Source: Anaerolineae bacterium (GTDB lineage Bacteria; Chloroflexota; Anaerolineae; Aggregatilineales; Ch27). From it: a stretch of DNA of 64,000 bases. Under the pieces are notes generated by a model. It did not search any database. It worked only from the letters and a program-made list of their open reading frames with translations, and was not told the origin of the DNA. This document shows positions 51,939-61,343 of this stretch, in pieces. The DNA is taken from assembly GCA_013178165.1 (NCBI GenBank), contig JABLXG010000017.1:1-64000 (forward strand). Reading direction: 5' to 3'. Made by a program: the position numbers and the translations under genes. Positions within the stretch are counted from its first letter, which is position 1, and each line of letters begins with the position of its first letter.

Positions 51939-52919
51939 TCACGCCAGCTGCGCCAGCACTTCCGCGATCAGGCGTTGGCGGATAGTCTCGTCCGGTGACT
52001 GGCCGGCTTCGTCCATCGCCAGCAGGACTGCGCCCACTACCGGCGGCGCGGTCAGGCGCACGATCTCCACGCCGGGCGCGAAGGCGCGTACTTCAGCCGC
52101 CAGGGTATCGCGCAGCAGCGGATATTCCGCCCGGAAGACGCCGCCAGCCAGCACAAGTTCAAAGACCTCGTTTTGCATATCCAGGGCACGGATCACGGCG
52201 TTGATCCCCCGCGCCAGGCCCTGACCGGCATGCAGCAGGATTTCCGTGGCCACCGGATCGCCTGCCGCCGCCACTGCAAAGATCAGAGGGGTATAGTCAT
52301 TGCGATAGACGCGAGCGCGGCTGATCAGCTCCATCAGACCGGTTACATCTGCCGCGCCGTAGTGCGCCAGCAGGGCGGCGGTCAGGGCAGTAGGAGGGCT
52401 GATCCCCTTTTCGGCGCGGGCGACGGCCGCCAGTGCCGCCCGACACAGATCGCCACCTCCGCCCCAATCGCCGAAGTCGGAGGCCAGCCCCCAGGTACGG
52501 AAGATGCGCCCGGCGCGGTTGCGCCCGGCCTTGGTGGATCCGGCGCCGGAGATGCAGACCACGCCATAGGGGCGGGAAGTCCCGGCGCGCAGGGCGATGA
52601 GGGTGTCGTTTTCCAGGAAAAACGGCCCTGGCACGCCCAGCGATTCGATCACCGGGCGCAGTCGGGCGTCGTCGCTGGGAAAGTCGTAGCCGGCCAGCCC
52701 GTATCCGGCGGCGGCGATCTGGTTGATCGTCAGCCCGGCGGTGGCCAGCGCGCGCGCCAGCACATCCGCATAGACCGCCCGCGCCCCTTCCAGGCCGATG
52801 CCCTCCCAGTTGCCGCCCCCGGCGTGGATCAGGGCCAGAACATGCCCTTCCGAGTCGGCGATCAGGCCCTGGGTCTTGCTGTTGCCGGCGTCGATGCCGA
52901 AATAGTAACAGGTGGTCAT
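51939..52919 (-). CDS. BadF/BadG-type ATPase, GlcNAc kinase-like
   Basis: A 326-residue ASKHA-fold protein: phosphate-1 motif GIDAGNSKTQGL (8-19), then AGYGLAGYD, GAGSTKAG (phosphate 2) and GDWGGGGDL typical of eukaryote-like GlcNAc kinases. It most likely phosphorylates an amino sugar; ATPase activators of 2-hydroxyacyl dehydratases are related but carry Fe-S cysteines not seen here. The ATG at 52919 is used. It lies 10 bp downstream of the DUF4380-like gene. Confidence 0.82.
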   Translation of the reverse strand: MTTCYYFGIDAGNSKTQGLIADSEGHVLALIHAGGGNWEGIGLEGARAVYADVLARALATAGLTINQIAAAGYGLAGYDFPSDDARLRPVIESLGVPGPFFLENDTLIALRAGTSRPYGVVCISGAGSTKAGRNRAGRIFRTWGLASDFGDWGGGGDLCRAALAAVARAEKGISPPTALTAALLAHYGAADVTGLMELISRARVYRNDYTPLIFAVAAAGDPVATEILLHAGQGLARGINAVIRALDMQNEVFELVLAGGVFRAEYPLLRDTLAAEVRAFAPGVEIVRLTAPPVVGAVLLAMDEAGQSPDETIRQRLIAEVLAQLA

Positions 52920-52929
52920 GGGTGTGCAA

Positions 52930-53850
52930 TTATGGCTGGCCCAGCGCCTGCTGCGCCAGCGGCAGAATGTGCGTCTCGACATCAACATCGCTGGCGGGCT
53001 GAGGGACATTGCGGAAGAGGTGCCAGCTTTCGACATGCTCAACCGCCGCGCCCGGTTCCAGGGTAGTCAGCGGGCCAAGCGTCTCCAGCTCCAGCATTTG
53101 CTGGTTGGTGAAGACCTCCAGGTTGCTGTTCAGGTCAGGGTAGGTCGCCCCAGGGATATAGCCAAATGTCTTCAGGAATAGAGCGTTGTGGATGGCACAG
53201 GCTGCCCAGCCGGCGGAGATCATGGCGCCAAGCTTCTGGGGTTTACCACCGCGATCCTGGCGCAGCAGGATGTACTTCTCCCCCAGCGTCCAGCGGGAGT
53301 CGGAGAGGTCAGTATAGGCCCACAGGGTGAGCGTGTGGGCGGGCAGCAGGTTCTCCGGGTGAGAGCCACGCGGCGGCAAAGGGACGATAGCTGTACCGCC
53401 GGCGTCCATGACTGAGAGCGCCCAGGGGGCGAGCTGGATCGCCCAGGGGCCATGGTTGCGGACGCGATGCGTGACCGTGACCCGGTCGGCGTCATCCGCC
53501 AGAGCAATATCGATCTCCTTGCTGATGGCGTTGCCTGTCTCAACGGGCGCTTTGGCGCGCACAAAACCCGCCTGTTGCTCGATGGTGACTGGCACGTTAT
53601 CCGGGTAGTAAGTACGCGGCTGGATTTCCGGCGCGACCCACAGGCGGTGCCCGCCGTAGATCCGCCATTCGTCTCCGCCGGTCTGGCCTAACATATCCGG
53701 GTACGTGGCAAAGAGGTTCGGCCCGCCGACAAAGCCGCAGTGGATGATGCGCGGTCCGACATCGCCGGTGATTACCAGTTCCATGCGGCCATTGGACAGG
53801 CGGTAGCAGTTCGGCCAGCCGCCGTAACTGATTCGCTCAAATACAGGCAT
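52930..53850 (-). CDS. DUF4380-like (galactose mutarotase-fold) protein
   Basis: A 306-residue beta-sandwich protein. NCYRLSNGRMELVITGDVGPRIIHCGF and the later GGHRLWVAPE match the DUF4380/aldose-epimerase-like pattern, and the sequence is soluble. It probably binds a sugar. The gene is directly upstream of a sugar-kinase-like gene on the same strand, which supports a role in carbohydrate handling. The product and reaction are unproven. Confidence 0.65.
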   Translation of the reverse strand: MPVFERISYGGWPNCYRLSNGRMELVITGDVGPRIIHCGFVGGPNLFATYPDMLGQTGGDEWRIYGGHRLWVAPEIQPRTYYPDNVPVTIEQQAGFVRAKAPVETGNAISKEIDIALADDADRVTVTHRVRNHGPWAIQLAPWALSVMDAGGTAIVPLPPRGSHPENLLPAHTLTLWAYTDLSDSRWTLGEKYILLRQDRGGKPQKLGAMISAGWAACAIHNALFLKTFGYIPGATYPDLNSNLEVFTNQQMLELETLGPLTTLEPGAAVEHVESWHLFRNVPQPASDVDVETHILPLAQQALGQP

Positions 53851-53973
53851 GAGACGCCCTCCCCTGAAGGAACGGTTACAGGTAAATGCTGGCCCGATGA
53901 TACCGCAAATGGGGAGGCCAGAGGCAGAGGAAAGTGTCGGCCGCCGAAATGGTGGGCGAAAGCGGGCTTTTCT

Positions 53974-54381
53974 TCAGCGCAGGCGGGTGGGCGGCAGCAG
54001 CCCGCGCTCCTGCAGCCATGTCTCCGGCGGGCCTTCCCAGCCGAAGCGCTTGAAATCGACGCGCCCTTCCAGGTCGAACTGCACGCCTTCCGCTTCCAGG
54101 CGGCGGCGCTGTTCCTCCCGCGCACCGGGGAAGGGCAGGTTGCTGATCGTGCCCTGGCTGTTGATCACGCGATGCCAGGGGATGCCGCTGCCGACGGAGA
54201 GGCGCATGGCTGTGCCCACCCAGCGGGCGCGAACGTGGTTGTAGCGCAGCGGGTCGTAGCCAGGCGGCGCGGGGATCATGCTGGCGATCTGGCCGTAGCT
54301 GCTGACCCTGCCATACGGGATCAGGCGCACGATCTGCCAGACGAGGGGGTTGAAGGCATCAGGATCGGGTGGAGTGAACAT
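53974..54381 (-). CDS. Alkyltransferase-like (ATL) DNA-binding protein
   Basis: A 135-residue relative of O6-methylguanine-DNA methyltransferase. The fold markers VWQIVRLIPYGRVSSYGQIA are present, but the active-site PCHR is PWHR (W69 in place of Cys), which defines ATL proteins. These bind O6-alkylguanine in DNA and pass it to nucleotide-excision repair without removing the alkyl group. The C-terminus (from about 100) is extended and charged. Confidence 0.88.
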   Translation of the reverse strand: MFTPPDPDAFNPLVWQIVRLIPYGRVSSYGQIASMIPAPPGYDPLRYNHVRARWVGTAMRLSVGSGIPWHRVINSQGTISNLPFPGAREEQRRRLEAEGVQFDLEGRVDFKRFGWEGPPETWLQERGLLPPTRLR

Positions 54382-54406
54382 CAGAGTCTCGATTCGTCCT
54401 GTAACT

Positions 54407-54817
54407 CTACGGTGTCGCAGCCCAGTTCATGTGCATCAGGCGCAGTGGCGCGACGATGTCCTCGATCTGATCATATTCGATGATCGCGGCAGCGATCCCG
54501 CGCGTGGTGTCCTTGATCGGTATGCCGCGCTGCACCATCACGATCACGCGCTTGCCAAGGGCGTAAGCCATCCCGGCCTCGTAAGCGCGACCGGTGGGTT
54601 TCTCCGTCAGGTCGATCAGCAGCGCGTCGCAGGCGGCGATCTCGGCCAGCGTGCGGGCCATCAATGCGCGCGGGTCGTCAAAGATGTGCGCCCAGCCCTC
54701 TATATCGCGGACAAAGCAGAAAGCTTCCCAGCCAGCCTGGGCGGCCAGTTCACACAGGCGCTCAATCTCGGCGCGGTTGTCCGTCCCCTTGTAGGTGGCG
54801 GTGATGTACAGGTGCAT
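54407..54817 (-). CDS. Nucleoside 2-deoxyribosyltransferase-like protein
   Basis: A 136-residue protein: MHLYITATYKG opening, DALLIDLTEKPTGRAYEAGMAYALGKRVIVMVQ centre. This matches the nucleoside deoxyribosyltransferase/DNPH1 fold, with the catalytic-type Glu in YEAGMA. Members break or swap N-glycosidic bonds of deoxynucleotides. The ATG at 54817 is used. It sits next to the restriction-modification pair but has host-like GC content, so it is probably not part of it. Confidence 0.7.
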   Translation of the reverse strand: MHLYITATYKGTDNRAEIERLCELAAQAGWEAFCFVRDIEGWAHIFDDPRALMARTLAEIAACDALLIDLTEKPTGRAYEAGMAYALGKRVIVMVQRGIPIKDTTRGIAAAIIEYDQIEDIVAPLRLMHMNWAATP

Positions 54818-54852
54818 GGGAAGGCTCGAAACTGGACATTGCCAGCCGACTG

Positions 54853-55755
54853 TCAATATCTTCTGATCCAGTCTAGGTTTCTACCAACAAGCAGTTCAGT
54901 GAGCCTGGCATGATGGGTGGTCTTCATTGCAATAGCTTCAATGTCGAAATTGTGTTGCTTGGCCATCTCTCTTACTTCTTCAACATTGTCATAAGTCATC
55001 AGAAAATCACCGCGAGTTTGTGATACGAGTCGGAACAGCTCTGCGTGGTCTAACTCAGAAAAGGTGTACAGGCGACTTCCAGGTTTCTTGCCTGCTGCAG
55101 TGTAGGGCGGATCAATAAAGTAGACGACATCGCTGCGTTCTGCGGTGTCCTGTATGACTTTGAGACCATCACCATGGATAAAGTGAATGCGATCCCTGAT
55201 TCCCGCAATATCCAGTATGCGCTTGCTCAGTGTGTTCGGATACCATCGAGACTTGATTCCTTTTCCATTTTCCCCGTGCTTGACCCGCCCGGCTCCTTCT
55301 GCAAGAATGCCTCCTCTATTGACGCGGTTCTTCACAATAGTCTGAAAAGCGAGTTCGCGCTCAGAAGCCGGTTCTTTAGAAAGAAGGCTGTCAACGGTTT
55401 CGGAGGTAAGTCTGAAACTCAGGATTCTGTTTGCCAACCACTCTCCTTGGTTATGAGTCAGAATAGTATTCCACACACTCGCGACCTGGTCATCTAGCTC
55501 AACCAGCGTCACATGCCAGGCGAGTTTCTCGAACGCAACGCTGAGTCCGACAATTGCCCCTCCTGCGAAGGGTTCAATGAATTCGACCCTTCTGTTTTCC
55601 GGTAGACTGCCCAGCCAACGGAACACGCGAGGTACCAGCCACGTTTTCCCACCAGGATATCTGAAGGGACTACGCTGTTTTACCGAAGCGACATTGACTA
55701 TCCTATGGGTGTCTTCCTGCCCGGCGGGCATTAGTGGTAGTTCCAGCTGTATCAT
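54853..55755 (-). CDS. D12-class (Dam-like) DNA adenine N6-methyltransferase
   Basis: A 300-residue methyltransferase. FRYPGGK (31-37) and EPFAGGAIVG (61-70) form the SAM site, and DPPY (215-218) is the catalytic motif of N6-adenine methylases in the alpha/Dam arrangement. Base composition is clearly lower in GC than the neighbours, so the gene was probably acquired. It lies 13 bp downstream of a NotI-family endonuclease gene and should protect host DNA at its site. Confidence 0.88.
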   Translation of the reverse strand: MIQLELPLMPAGQEDTHRIVNVASVKQRSPFRYPGGKTWLVPRVFRWLGSLPENRRVEFIEPFAGGAIVGLSVAFEKLAWHVTLVELDDQVASVWNTILTHNQGEWLANRILSFRLTSETVDSLLSKEPASERELAFQTIVKNRVNRGGILAEGAGRVKHGENGKGIKSRWYPNTLSKRILDIAGIRDRIHFIHGDGLKVIQDTAERSDVVYFIDPPYTAAGKKPGSRLYTFSELDHAELFRLVSQTRGDFLMTYDNVEEVREMAKQHNFDIEAIAMKTTHHARLTELLVGRNLDWIRRY

Positions 55756-55768
55756 TGGATTGCCTGTT

Positions 55769-56644
55769 TCACAGTAAGTCAGATAAGGTCAGGTCGCTCA
55801 GTTCAGCGTCCCTGTTTTCAAGCTTTTGCTCAAGCTTCTCCTGCAATGCATCTACAAACTCATCAAGTGAGCCTGGCTCAGCGGTTATGATCTGGTCAAT
55901 GGCCGGCTTAAACATGGTGTAGACTGTGCGCTTCAGCCGCAGTTGGTAAACGTTGGTCTGCTCATCCAACTCCAGATCATAGATCAGCCAGGCGATATCG
56001 GCCTGTTCACATTCAACTTCCTGCAGACTCGGCAAAGTATCGAAGAATCCCGAATGGATTGCGACTGCCTGCTTTTTCCTCCAGCTCTTCAGAATTCCAC
56101 CTTTGTAGAGTAGCTGGGGGACCAGTCTCTTTCGAGATGAAGAGAGATAGTCGGGACGTGGATAGTTTCTCTGGGTAGACCAGTCCATATTCTGATGTTT
56201 TTCGGGATTTTCCATATACTTCTGGAAGGGGCGTCGAATGTTGCCTGATATATACACAGCTTGGACTTCCAGTGAACCGAAGTCGACAACACGCCCGTTC
56301 TCATAGGCTACAAGGACGATATCGATATTACCTGCTGATTTTCCATACTTGTCGTTGAGGCGTACTTCTGTTAGGGATGTCCAACTGACTGACGGTTGGA
56401 AGAAAAACTTCGCTGCATCTATCGTTATGAGCCAATCCTGCCGAAATCTGATTGGGCAGGTGATAGCAATTCCAGAGTCTTCAAAAATGCTGCAGACGCC
56501 TAGTGGATCATCTGCTTTGTCTTTTGTGCAGTTAGGTACATGATTGTTGTAAGGGCACAAACGGTGCTCCCGATGTTGCTTTGCCCTTTGCGACTGGTTG
56601 CTGGTGGGGAATCCGAATACCTCAGCTAATGGATGATTGGACAT
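55769..56644 (-). CDS. NotI-family restriction endonuclease
   Basis: A 291-residue protein with the layout of NotI: N-terminal AEVFGFP, then four Cys (C30, C39, C51, C63) matching the iron-binding Cys4 site, in CPYNNHVPNC and GVCSIF. The nuclease core shows NIDIVLV (D108) and LEVQAVY (E126, Q128), in line with a PD-(D/E)xK variant using E-x-Q. The GC content is low compared with flanking genes. Its gene precedes an adenine methylase, giving a type II restriction-modification unit. The assignment rests on motif order, not full alignment. Confidence 0.75.
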   Translation of the reverse strand: MSNHPLAEVFGFPTSNQSQRAKQHREHRLCPYNNHVPNCTKDKADDPLGVCSIFEDSGIAITCPIRFRQDWLITIDAAKFFFQPSVSWTSLTEVRLNDKYGKSAGNIDIVLVAYENGRVVDFGSLEVQAVYISGNIRRPFQKYMENPEKHQNMDWSTQRNYPRPDYLSSSRKRLVPQLLYKGGILKSWRKKQAVAIHSGFFDTLPSLQEVECEQADIAWLIYDLELDEQTNVYQLRLKRTVYTMFKPAIDQIITAEPGSLDEFVDALQEKLEQKLENRDAELSDLTLSDLL

Positions 56645-56744
56645 TGGTATTTCAGCCTAGCACGGATCTCCTGTTCAGGTTCTATGATGTTATTATATCA
56701 GTATGTTTGTATTTGCCCATTTGTTCTACACAGGGGTTTGACCC

Positions 56745-57992
56745 ATGACCGAAGTCGTGATCATCGACGCGCTGCGCACGCCGATCGGGCGCGTGGGCGG
56801 CGCGCTCAGCGAGGTGCGCCCCGATGACCTGGCCGCCCATGTGCTCAGGGCCCTTGTAACGCGGACAGGGCTGGACCCCGCCGAAGTCGAGGAGGTCTAC
56901 CTGGGCTGCGCCAACCAGGCTGGGGAGGATAACCGCAATGTGGCCCGCATGGCGGCATTGCTGGCCGGTTTCCCAGTGTCGGTGGCAGCGGTCACGCTCA
57001 ACCGGCTGTGCGCCAGCGGCTTGAGCGCGGTCAATATGGCGGCGCGGGCGATCCTGGCCGGGGAGGGGGATGTGTTCATCGCCGGTGGGGTGGAGAGCAT
57101 GAGCCGTGGCCCCTATGCCATCCCCAAGAGCGGCCAGGGCTGGCCGATCGGCAACGTCACAGCGTGGGATACGTCGTTTGGCTGGCGCTTCCCTAACCCG
57201 AAGATGGAGGCGATGTTCCCCCTGGAGGTGATGGGTGAGACTGCCGAGAATATCTACGAGCAGTTTGAGCCGAAGATCACCCGCGAGGAGCAGGACGCCT
57301 TCGCCTACGAAAGCCAGCGGCGGGCAGTGGAGGCGATCAACAGCGGCCGCTTCCGCGATGAGATCACCCCCGTGCCGATCCCACAGCGCAAAGGCGATCC
57401 CGTGCTGGTGGAGCATGACGAGCACCCACGCTACACCTGGCAGGATGGGCGGGCTGTGTTGGATACCTCGCCGGAGAAACTGGCGAAGCTCCGCCCGGTC
57501 TTCCGCGCCGGGGGGACGGTCACAGCGGGCAATGCCAGCGGTCTCAATGATGGGGCCGCAGCGGTGTTGCTGATGAGCGCGGCGAAGGCGGCGGCGCTGG
57601 GGCTGAAGCCGCTGGCCCGCTACGTGACCAGCGCGGCGGCGGGAGTCGACCCGCGCACGATGGGCCTCGGCCCGATCCCGGCGACGCGCAAGGCGCTGGA
57701 ACGCGCCGGGCTGACGATCGACGACATCGACCTGATCGAGCTGAACGAGGCATTTGCCGTGCAGGCGCTGGCAGTGATGAAGACGCTGGGCCTGCGCCCG
57801 GAGATCACCAACGTCAACGGCGGGGCGATCGCGCTTGGCCACCCGCTGGGTTGCTCCGGGGCGCGCATCCTGACCACCCTGCTGCACGAGATGAAGAAGC
57901 GCCGGGCGGAAGGGACGCGGATGCGCTACGGGCTGGCGACGCTATGCGTTGGCGTGGGGCAGGGTGAGGCCACGATCATCGAGATGGTGTGA
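56745..57992 (+). CDS. Thiolase (acetyl-CoA acetyltransferase or beta-ketoadipyl-CoA thiolase)
   Basis: A 415-residue thiolase: nucleophile C89 in NRLCASG, the NEAF motif, the His of [10 protein letters not shown] and the second Cys of LCVGVGQG are all present. The long insert (about 125-180) and [10 protein letters not shown] resemble PcaF/PaaJ-type beta-ketoadipyl-CoA thiolases, but no aromatic catabolism genes are near, so acetoacetyl-CoA synthesis or fatty-acid breakdown is equally possible. GGGGTTTG precedes the ATG. It is monocistronic with a clear terminator. Confidence 0.92.
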   Translation: MTEVVIIDALRTPIGRVGGALSEVRPDDLAAHVLRALVTRTGLDPAEVEEVYLGCANQAGEDNRNVARMAALLAGFPVSVAAVTLNRLCASGLSAVNMAARAILAGEGDVFIAGGVESMSRGPYAIPKSGQGWPIGNVTAWDTSFGWRFPNPKMEAMFPLEVMGETAENIYEQFEPKITREEQDAFAYESQRRAVEAINSGRFRDEITPVPIPQRKGDPVLVEHDEHPRYTWQDGRAVLDTSPEKLAKLRPVFRAGGTVTAGNASGLNDGAAAVLLMSAAKAAALGLKPLARYVTSAAAGVDPRTMGLGPIPATRKALERAGLTIDDIDLIELNEAFAVQALAVMKTLGLRPEITNVNGGAIALGHPLGCSGARILTTLLHEMKKRRAEGTRMRYGLATLCVGVGQGEATIIEMV

Positions 57993-58013
57993 CGCGGCAG
58001 CGCGGAAACAGGA

Positions 58014-58050
58014 CGCCCGCCACTGGCGCCGAAGCCGGGGCGGGCGTTTT
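58014..58050 (+). terminator. Intrinsic terminator of the thiolase gene
   Basis: CGCCCGCC (58014-58021) pairs with GGCGGGCG (58039-58046), with a small inner stem in the loop, followed by TTTT. Confidence 0.75.
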
Positions 58051-58086
58051 GCTGGCGTCAGGCCGGGAAGCGGGCCGTGATACATC

Positions 58087-59193
58087 TCAGTCCCGCCTGT
58101 CGGCCTCCTGCTCTACCGGGAAGTCCGGCACCCCAGCTGCCTGCTCGATATAGATCGACCGCGACGGGAAAGCGAATGACAGCCCCATTTCCGCCACGAT
58201 GTCCATCACCTGCAGCATGATCTCCTGCTGTTCTTTCATGAAAGCCATCCAGTCCGGGAGCTGAACGTAGGCGATCAGCCGCACATTCAGTGCACTATCC
58301 CCGAACCCCGTGAACAGCACGTTCACAGTGTCTCCGGCGATTGATTCCCGTGAGCGCAGTAGCGCTTCCAGCCGCTGCAGCAACTGGCGCATCTGGGCGC
58401 TGGTGGTGCTGTAGGTCAGGCCGATAGTCATGTCCAGCCGCCGCTGGGTCAGGCGCGACCAGTTGGTGACTACCGATCCGGCCAGCTTGCTGTTGGGGAT
58501 GGTGACCAGGGCGCGATCAAGCTGGCGGATGCGCGTAGTGCGGAAACCGACGTGCTCCACAGTGCCGGTGACGTCGGGCGTGCTGATGTATTCGCCGACA
58601 GCCAGCGGCCGGTCGCCGACGATGGTGGCGAAGCCGAACACGTTGGCAACCGTGTTTTCAGCGGCCAGGGCGACGGCCAGCCCGCTGACGCCCAGCCCGG
58701 CGATCAGGCCGCCGATATCGTATTGCCACTCGCCCAGCACGGTCAGAATGGCCAGGATGACCACCAGCGCCTTGAGCATTGTGCGCAGGAAGGGCAGGAG
58801 CTGCTCGTCGAGGTGGATGCCGGTGATGGCTGCCAGGCCACGCGCTGAGCGCATGATCAGCCCGATCCCTTTGTACAGCGCGGCGAAGGCAGCCACAATG
58901 ACCAGCGTGCGAGTCAGGTTGGTGGCGAAGGCGGGTGGCTCTACCCATAGGATGGTTGAGGCGGCGGCAACCGCCAGCGCCCAGACCAGCAGCTGTACCG
59001 GCACCCGCACGGTATCCAGCAGCACGTCATCGGCTTCAGTGGTGGTGCTGCGGGCCAGTCGGCGCAGACGTGGCAAGATCAGCCGGAACAGGGCGCGCTG
59101 GGCCAGCCACAGCCCGACGACCACCAGAATGACCATGCCGCCGCGGACGACCAGCGCTTGAAGGCCGGTCAAAGGGAGAGTGTCAGGGAACAT
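58087..59193 (-). CDS. MscS-family mechanosensitive channel
   Basis: A 368-residue protein with four or five membrane segments, the last being the Gly/Ala-rich pore helix IGGLIAGLGVSGLAVALAAENTVANVFG, then the MscS beta domain (RPLAVGEYI, VTGTVEHVGFRTTRIRQLDRALVTIPNS). It is longer at the N-terminus than E. coli MscS, with two added segments. It should open under membrane tension. The same genome segment has MscL at 24.4 kb. Confidence 0.92.
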   Translation of the reverse strand: MFPDTLPLTGLQALVVRGGMVILVVVGLWLAQRALFRLILPRLRRLARSTTTEADDVLLDTVRVPVQLLVWALAVAAASTILWVEPPAFATNLTRTLVIVAAFAALYKGIGLIMRSARGLAAITGIHLDEQLLPFLRTMLKALVVILAILTVLGEWQYDIGGLIAGLGVSGLAVALAAENTVANVFGFATIVGDRPLAVGEYISTPDVTGTVEHVGFRTTRIRQLDRALVTIPNSKLAGSVVTNWSRLTQRRLDMTIGLTYSTTSAQMRQLLQRLEALLRSRESIAGDTVNVLFTGFGDSALNVRLIAYVQLPDWMAFMKEQQEIMLQVMDIVAEMGLSFAFPSRSIYIEQAAGVPDFPVEQEADRRD

Positions 59194-59360
59194 CGTCAGT
59201 CCGTTTCACTGTGCAACGCTAATCGGGTGCTGGCGTAATCTTGACAGAGGGTCGCCCGGAGCGCAACCATGTTGGCCGCTCGGCAGGGCGGGGTAGAATA
59301 GCGAGCGTGGGAACTCTGCCGCGCTGGGCGGCACACTGACAGCGGAAGGGTGGTGAACCA

Positions 59361-60344
59361 ATGGTCAGGGCGCTCGTGACAGGTAGCACCGGTTTCATCG
59401 GCGCGCATGTGGTGCGGGCTTTGCTGGCGGCCGGGCATCAGGTGCGCGCCCTGCGGCGCGCAACCAGCGCCACCACCGCTCTGGAGGATGTGTACGGCTA
59501 CGAGCTGGTGATCGGTGATGTGCTTGACCCGGCCTCGCTGGAAGGGGCGCTGGATGGTTGCGAATGGGTTTTCCATGTCGCAGCGGTGTCCGACTACTGG
59601 CGGCAGCCGGTGGAACGGCTCTACCGGGTCAACGTCGATGGCACGCGGAACGTGCTGGCCGCGGCCCGGCGGGCGGGTGTCAAACGGCTGATCTTCACCA
59701 GCAGCGCCTCGGCGGTTGGAATGCGCGAGGACGGCTTCCCCGCGGATGAGACGGTCACGTTCAACCTGCCACCGGCGGCCTTCCCCTACGCCCATAGCAA
59801 GTTCCTGGCGGAGATCGAGGTACTCAAAGCGGTGATCGCCGGGCTGGACTGCGTGATCCTCAACCCGGCTGTGGTGACCGGCCCCGGTGATGTGTATCAG
59901 GGGGCTGGCAGTCTGATGATTGAGCTGAGCAAGGGTCATCTCCCGGCTGTCCCGCCGGGAGGGGTGACGCTGATCGATGTGCGCGATGTGGCGGCAGCGC
60001 ATGTGGCTGCTGCGGAACGTGGGCGGGTGGCCGAACGTTACCTGCTTGGCGCCGTCGACCTGAGCCATCGCGCCTGGATTCGGCTGATCGCGGATGTGGT
60101 CGGTGTTCGACCGCCGTGCCTGTACCTGCCGCCGGAAGCTATGCCGTTGCTGGGAGCCGTGATCGACCTGGGCCGGGCGCTGGGCATCCCCATCCCCGCC
60201 GATGGCAATCAGGTGCGGCTCAGCGGGCGGCATCTTTACTTCAACTGCCAGAAGGCCTGGGAAGAACTGGGCGAGCCGGAGATCACGATCCAGCAGAGTC
60301 TGCGGGATACCTATGACTGGTATCGCGCCCATGGCATGATCTGA
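59361..60344 (+). CDS. Extended SDR: NAD-dependent epimerase/reductase
   Basis: A 327-residue extended short-chain dehydrogenase. The cofactor site is VTGSTGFIGAHVV (6-18), with FTSSASAVG and catalytic YAHSK (Y and K present), and VNVDGTRNVL. The sequence resembles HpnA-type and dihydroflavonol-reductase-like enzymes, often tied to hopanoid or lipid sugars, but no other hopanoid genes are near. The start at 59361 follows GGAAGGGTGG. A TAGAAT at 59294-59299 may be its -10. Confidence 0.85.
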   Translation: MVRALVTGSTGFIGAHVVRALLAAGHQVRALRRATSATTALEDVYGYELVIGDVLDPASLEGALDGCEWVFHVAAVSDYWRQPVERLYRVNVDGTRNVLAAARRAGVKRLIFTSSASAVGMREDGFPADETVTFNLPPAAFPYAHSKFLAEIEVLKAVIAGLDCVILNPAVVTGPGDVYQGAGSLMIELSKGHLPAVPPGGVTLIDVRDVAAAHVAAAERGRVAERYLLGAVDLSHRAWIRLIADVVGVRPPCLYLPPEAMPLLGAVIDLGRALGIPIPADGNQVRLSGRHLYFNCQKAWEELGEPEITIQQSLRDTYDWYRAHGMI

Positions 60345-60444
60345 GCGCCGCAAGGGTGGCGCTTCTGCTATCTGACACAGTTATGCGGGACGCCGGCGGG
60401 CTTCCCTGACTGTTCTCCTGTTCGCCTGTGCGCTGGAAGCTGGC

Positions 60445-61188
60445 ATGCCTGACTTCGTGTTCAACGGGATGCGCTTACACTATGTCGAACGCGGTACAGG
60501 CCCGCTGGTCGTGCTGCTGCCGGGCAATACCGCATCCTCGGCCCACATGACGGGTGATGTCGAGCACCTGGCCCGGGGCTATCGTGTGGTTGCGCTGGAC
60601 CTGCCCGGCACCGGCCGGTCGGACCGGATGGCCGTCTGGCCTGATGATTGGTGGGGGCTGGGAGCGGAGGCCGCCGCTGCGCTCATCGTTCACCTGGGCG
60701 AGCCTTCTGCAATCGCTATCGGAATCAGCGGGGGTGGGGTGATCGCGTTGCTGATGGCGATCCGCTTCCCGGCGCTGGTGCGGGCAGTGGTGGCGGATAG
60801 CTGCCTGGATCGTCGCGATCCCGACCGCTGGCGGTGGGTAGTGGCCGGGCGCGTGTCGCGCACGCCCGGTATGATCGCTTTCTGGCAACAGGGGCACGGC
60901 GTAGACTGGGAACAGGTGGTTGACGCCGATACGGACGCGATTCTCCGTTTCGCAGACGCCGGGGGCGACTGGTTCCACGGGCAGTACGCCCGGATCACCT
61001 GCCCGACCCTGCTCACTGCCAGCATGACGGATACGCTCGTGCCGGAAGTGATCGACCGACAGTTAGCGATGGCCCGCACGATTCCCGGTTGCTGCCTGTT
61101 CCATGTCAACGGCGGCGACCATCCCCTGATGTGGTCCCGGCCTGAACTCTTCTACGGGGCAGTCTTCGCTTTCCTTGCAACGCTGTAA
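60445..61188 (+). CDS. Alpha/beta hydrolase
   Basis: A 247-residue serine hydrolase. The oxyanion segment is LLPGNTASS, the nucleophile is Ser in GISGGG, an Asp follows LLTASMTDTLVP and the His lies in GGDHPLMW. The cap domain is short. Substrate unknown. It lies 100 bp after the epimerase on the same strand and could share its transcript. No convincing ribosome site is seen just before the ATG at 60445. Confidence 0.85.
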   Translation: MPDFVFNGMRLHYVERGTGPLVVLLPGNTASSAHMTGDVEHLARGYRVVALDLPGTGRSDRMAVWPDDWWGLGAEAAAALIVHLGEPSAIAIGISGGGVIALLMAIRFPALVRAVVADSCLDRRDPDRWRWVVAGRVSRTPGMIAFWQQGHGVDWEQVVDADTDAILRFADAGGDWFHGQYARITCPTLLTASMTDTLVPEVIDRQLAMARTIPGCCLFHVNGGDHPLMWSRPELFYGAVFAFLATL

Positions 61189-61343
61189 GCATGAACCGTC
61201 GGTTACTGGCGGTCTTTTTGTGTCTCTCTGCGGGATATGAGAATCTCATGTGTCTTCCTGCATTGCGTTGAAAATCTGTCAATTTCTGGTAAAAAAGAGA
61301 CAATTTTCCTGAGATTTTTATGAGTTTACAAGGAAGCTGTCTC
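61189..61343 (+). promoter_or_regulatory. AT-rich leader before the PucC-family gene
   Basis: This gap is richer in A/T than its surroundings. It holds an inverted repeat ATGAGA-A-TCTCAT (61237-61249), a possible operator. I find no TGT-N12-ACA (PpsR/CrtJ-type) site. Confidence 0.3.

Noticed and set aside
54407-56644. Three-gene defence island including the deoxyribosyltransferase-like gene
   Set aside because: The deoxyribosyltransferase-like gene has host-like GC content and its own start context; only the two AT-richer genes are treated as the unit.
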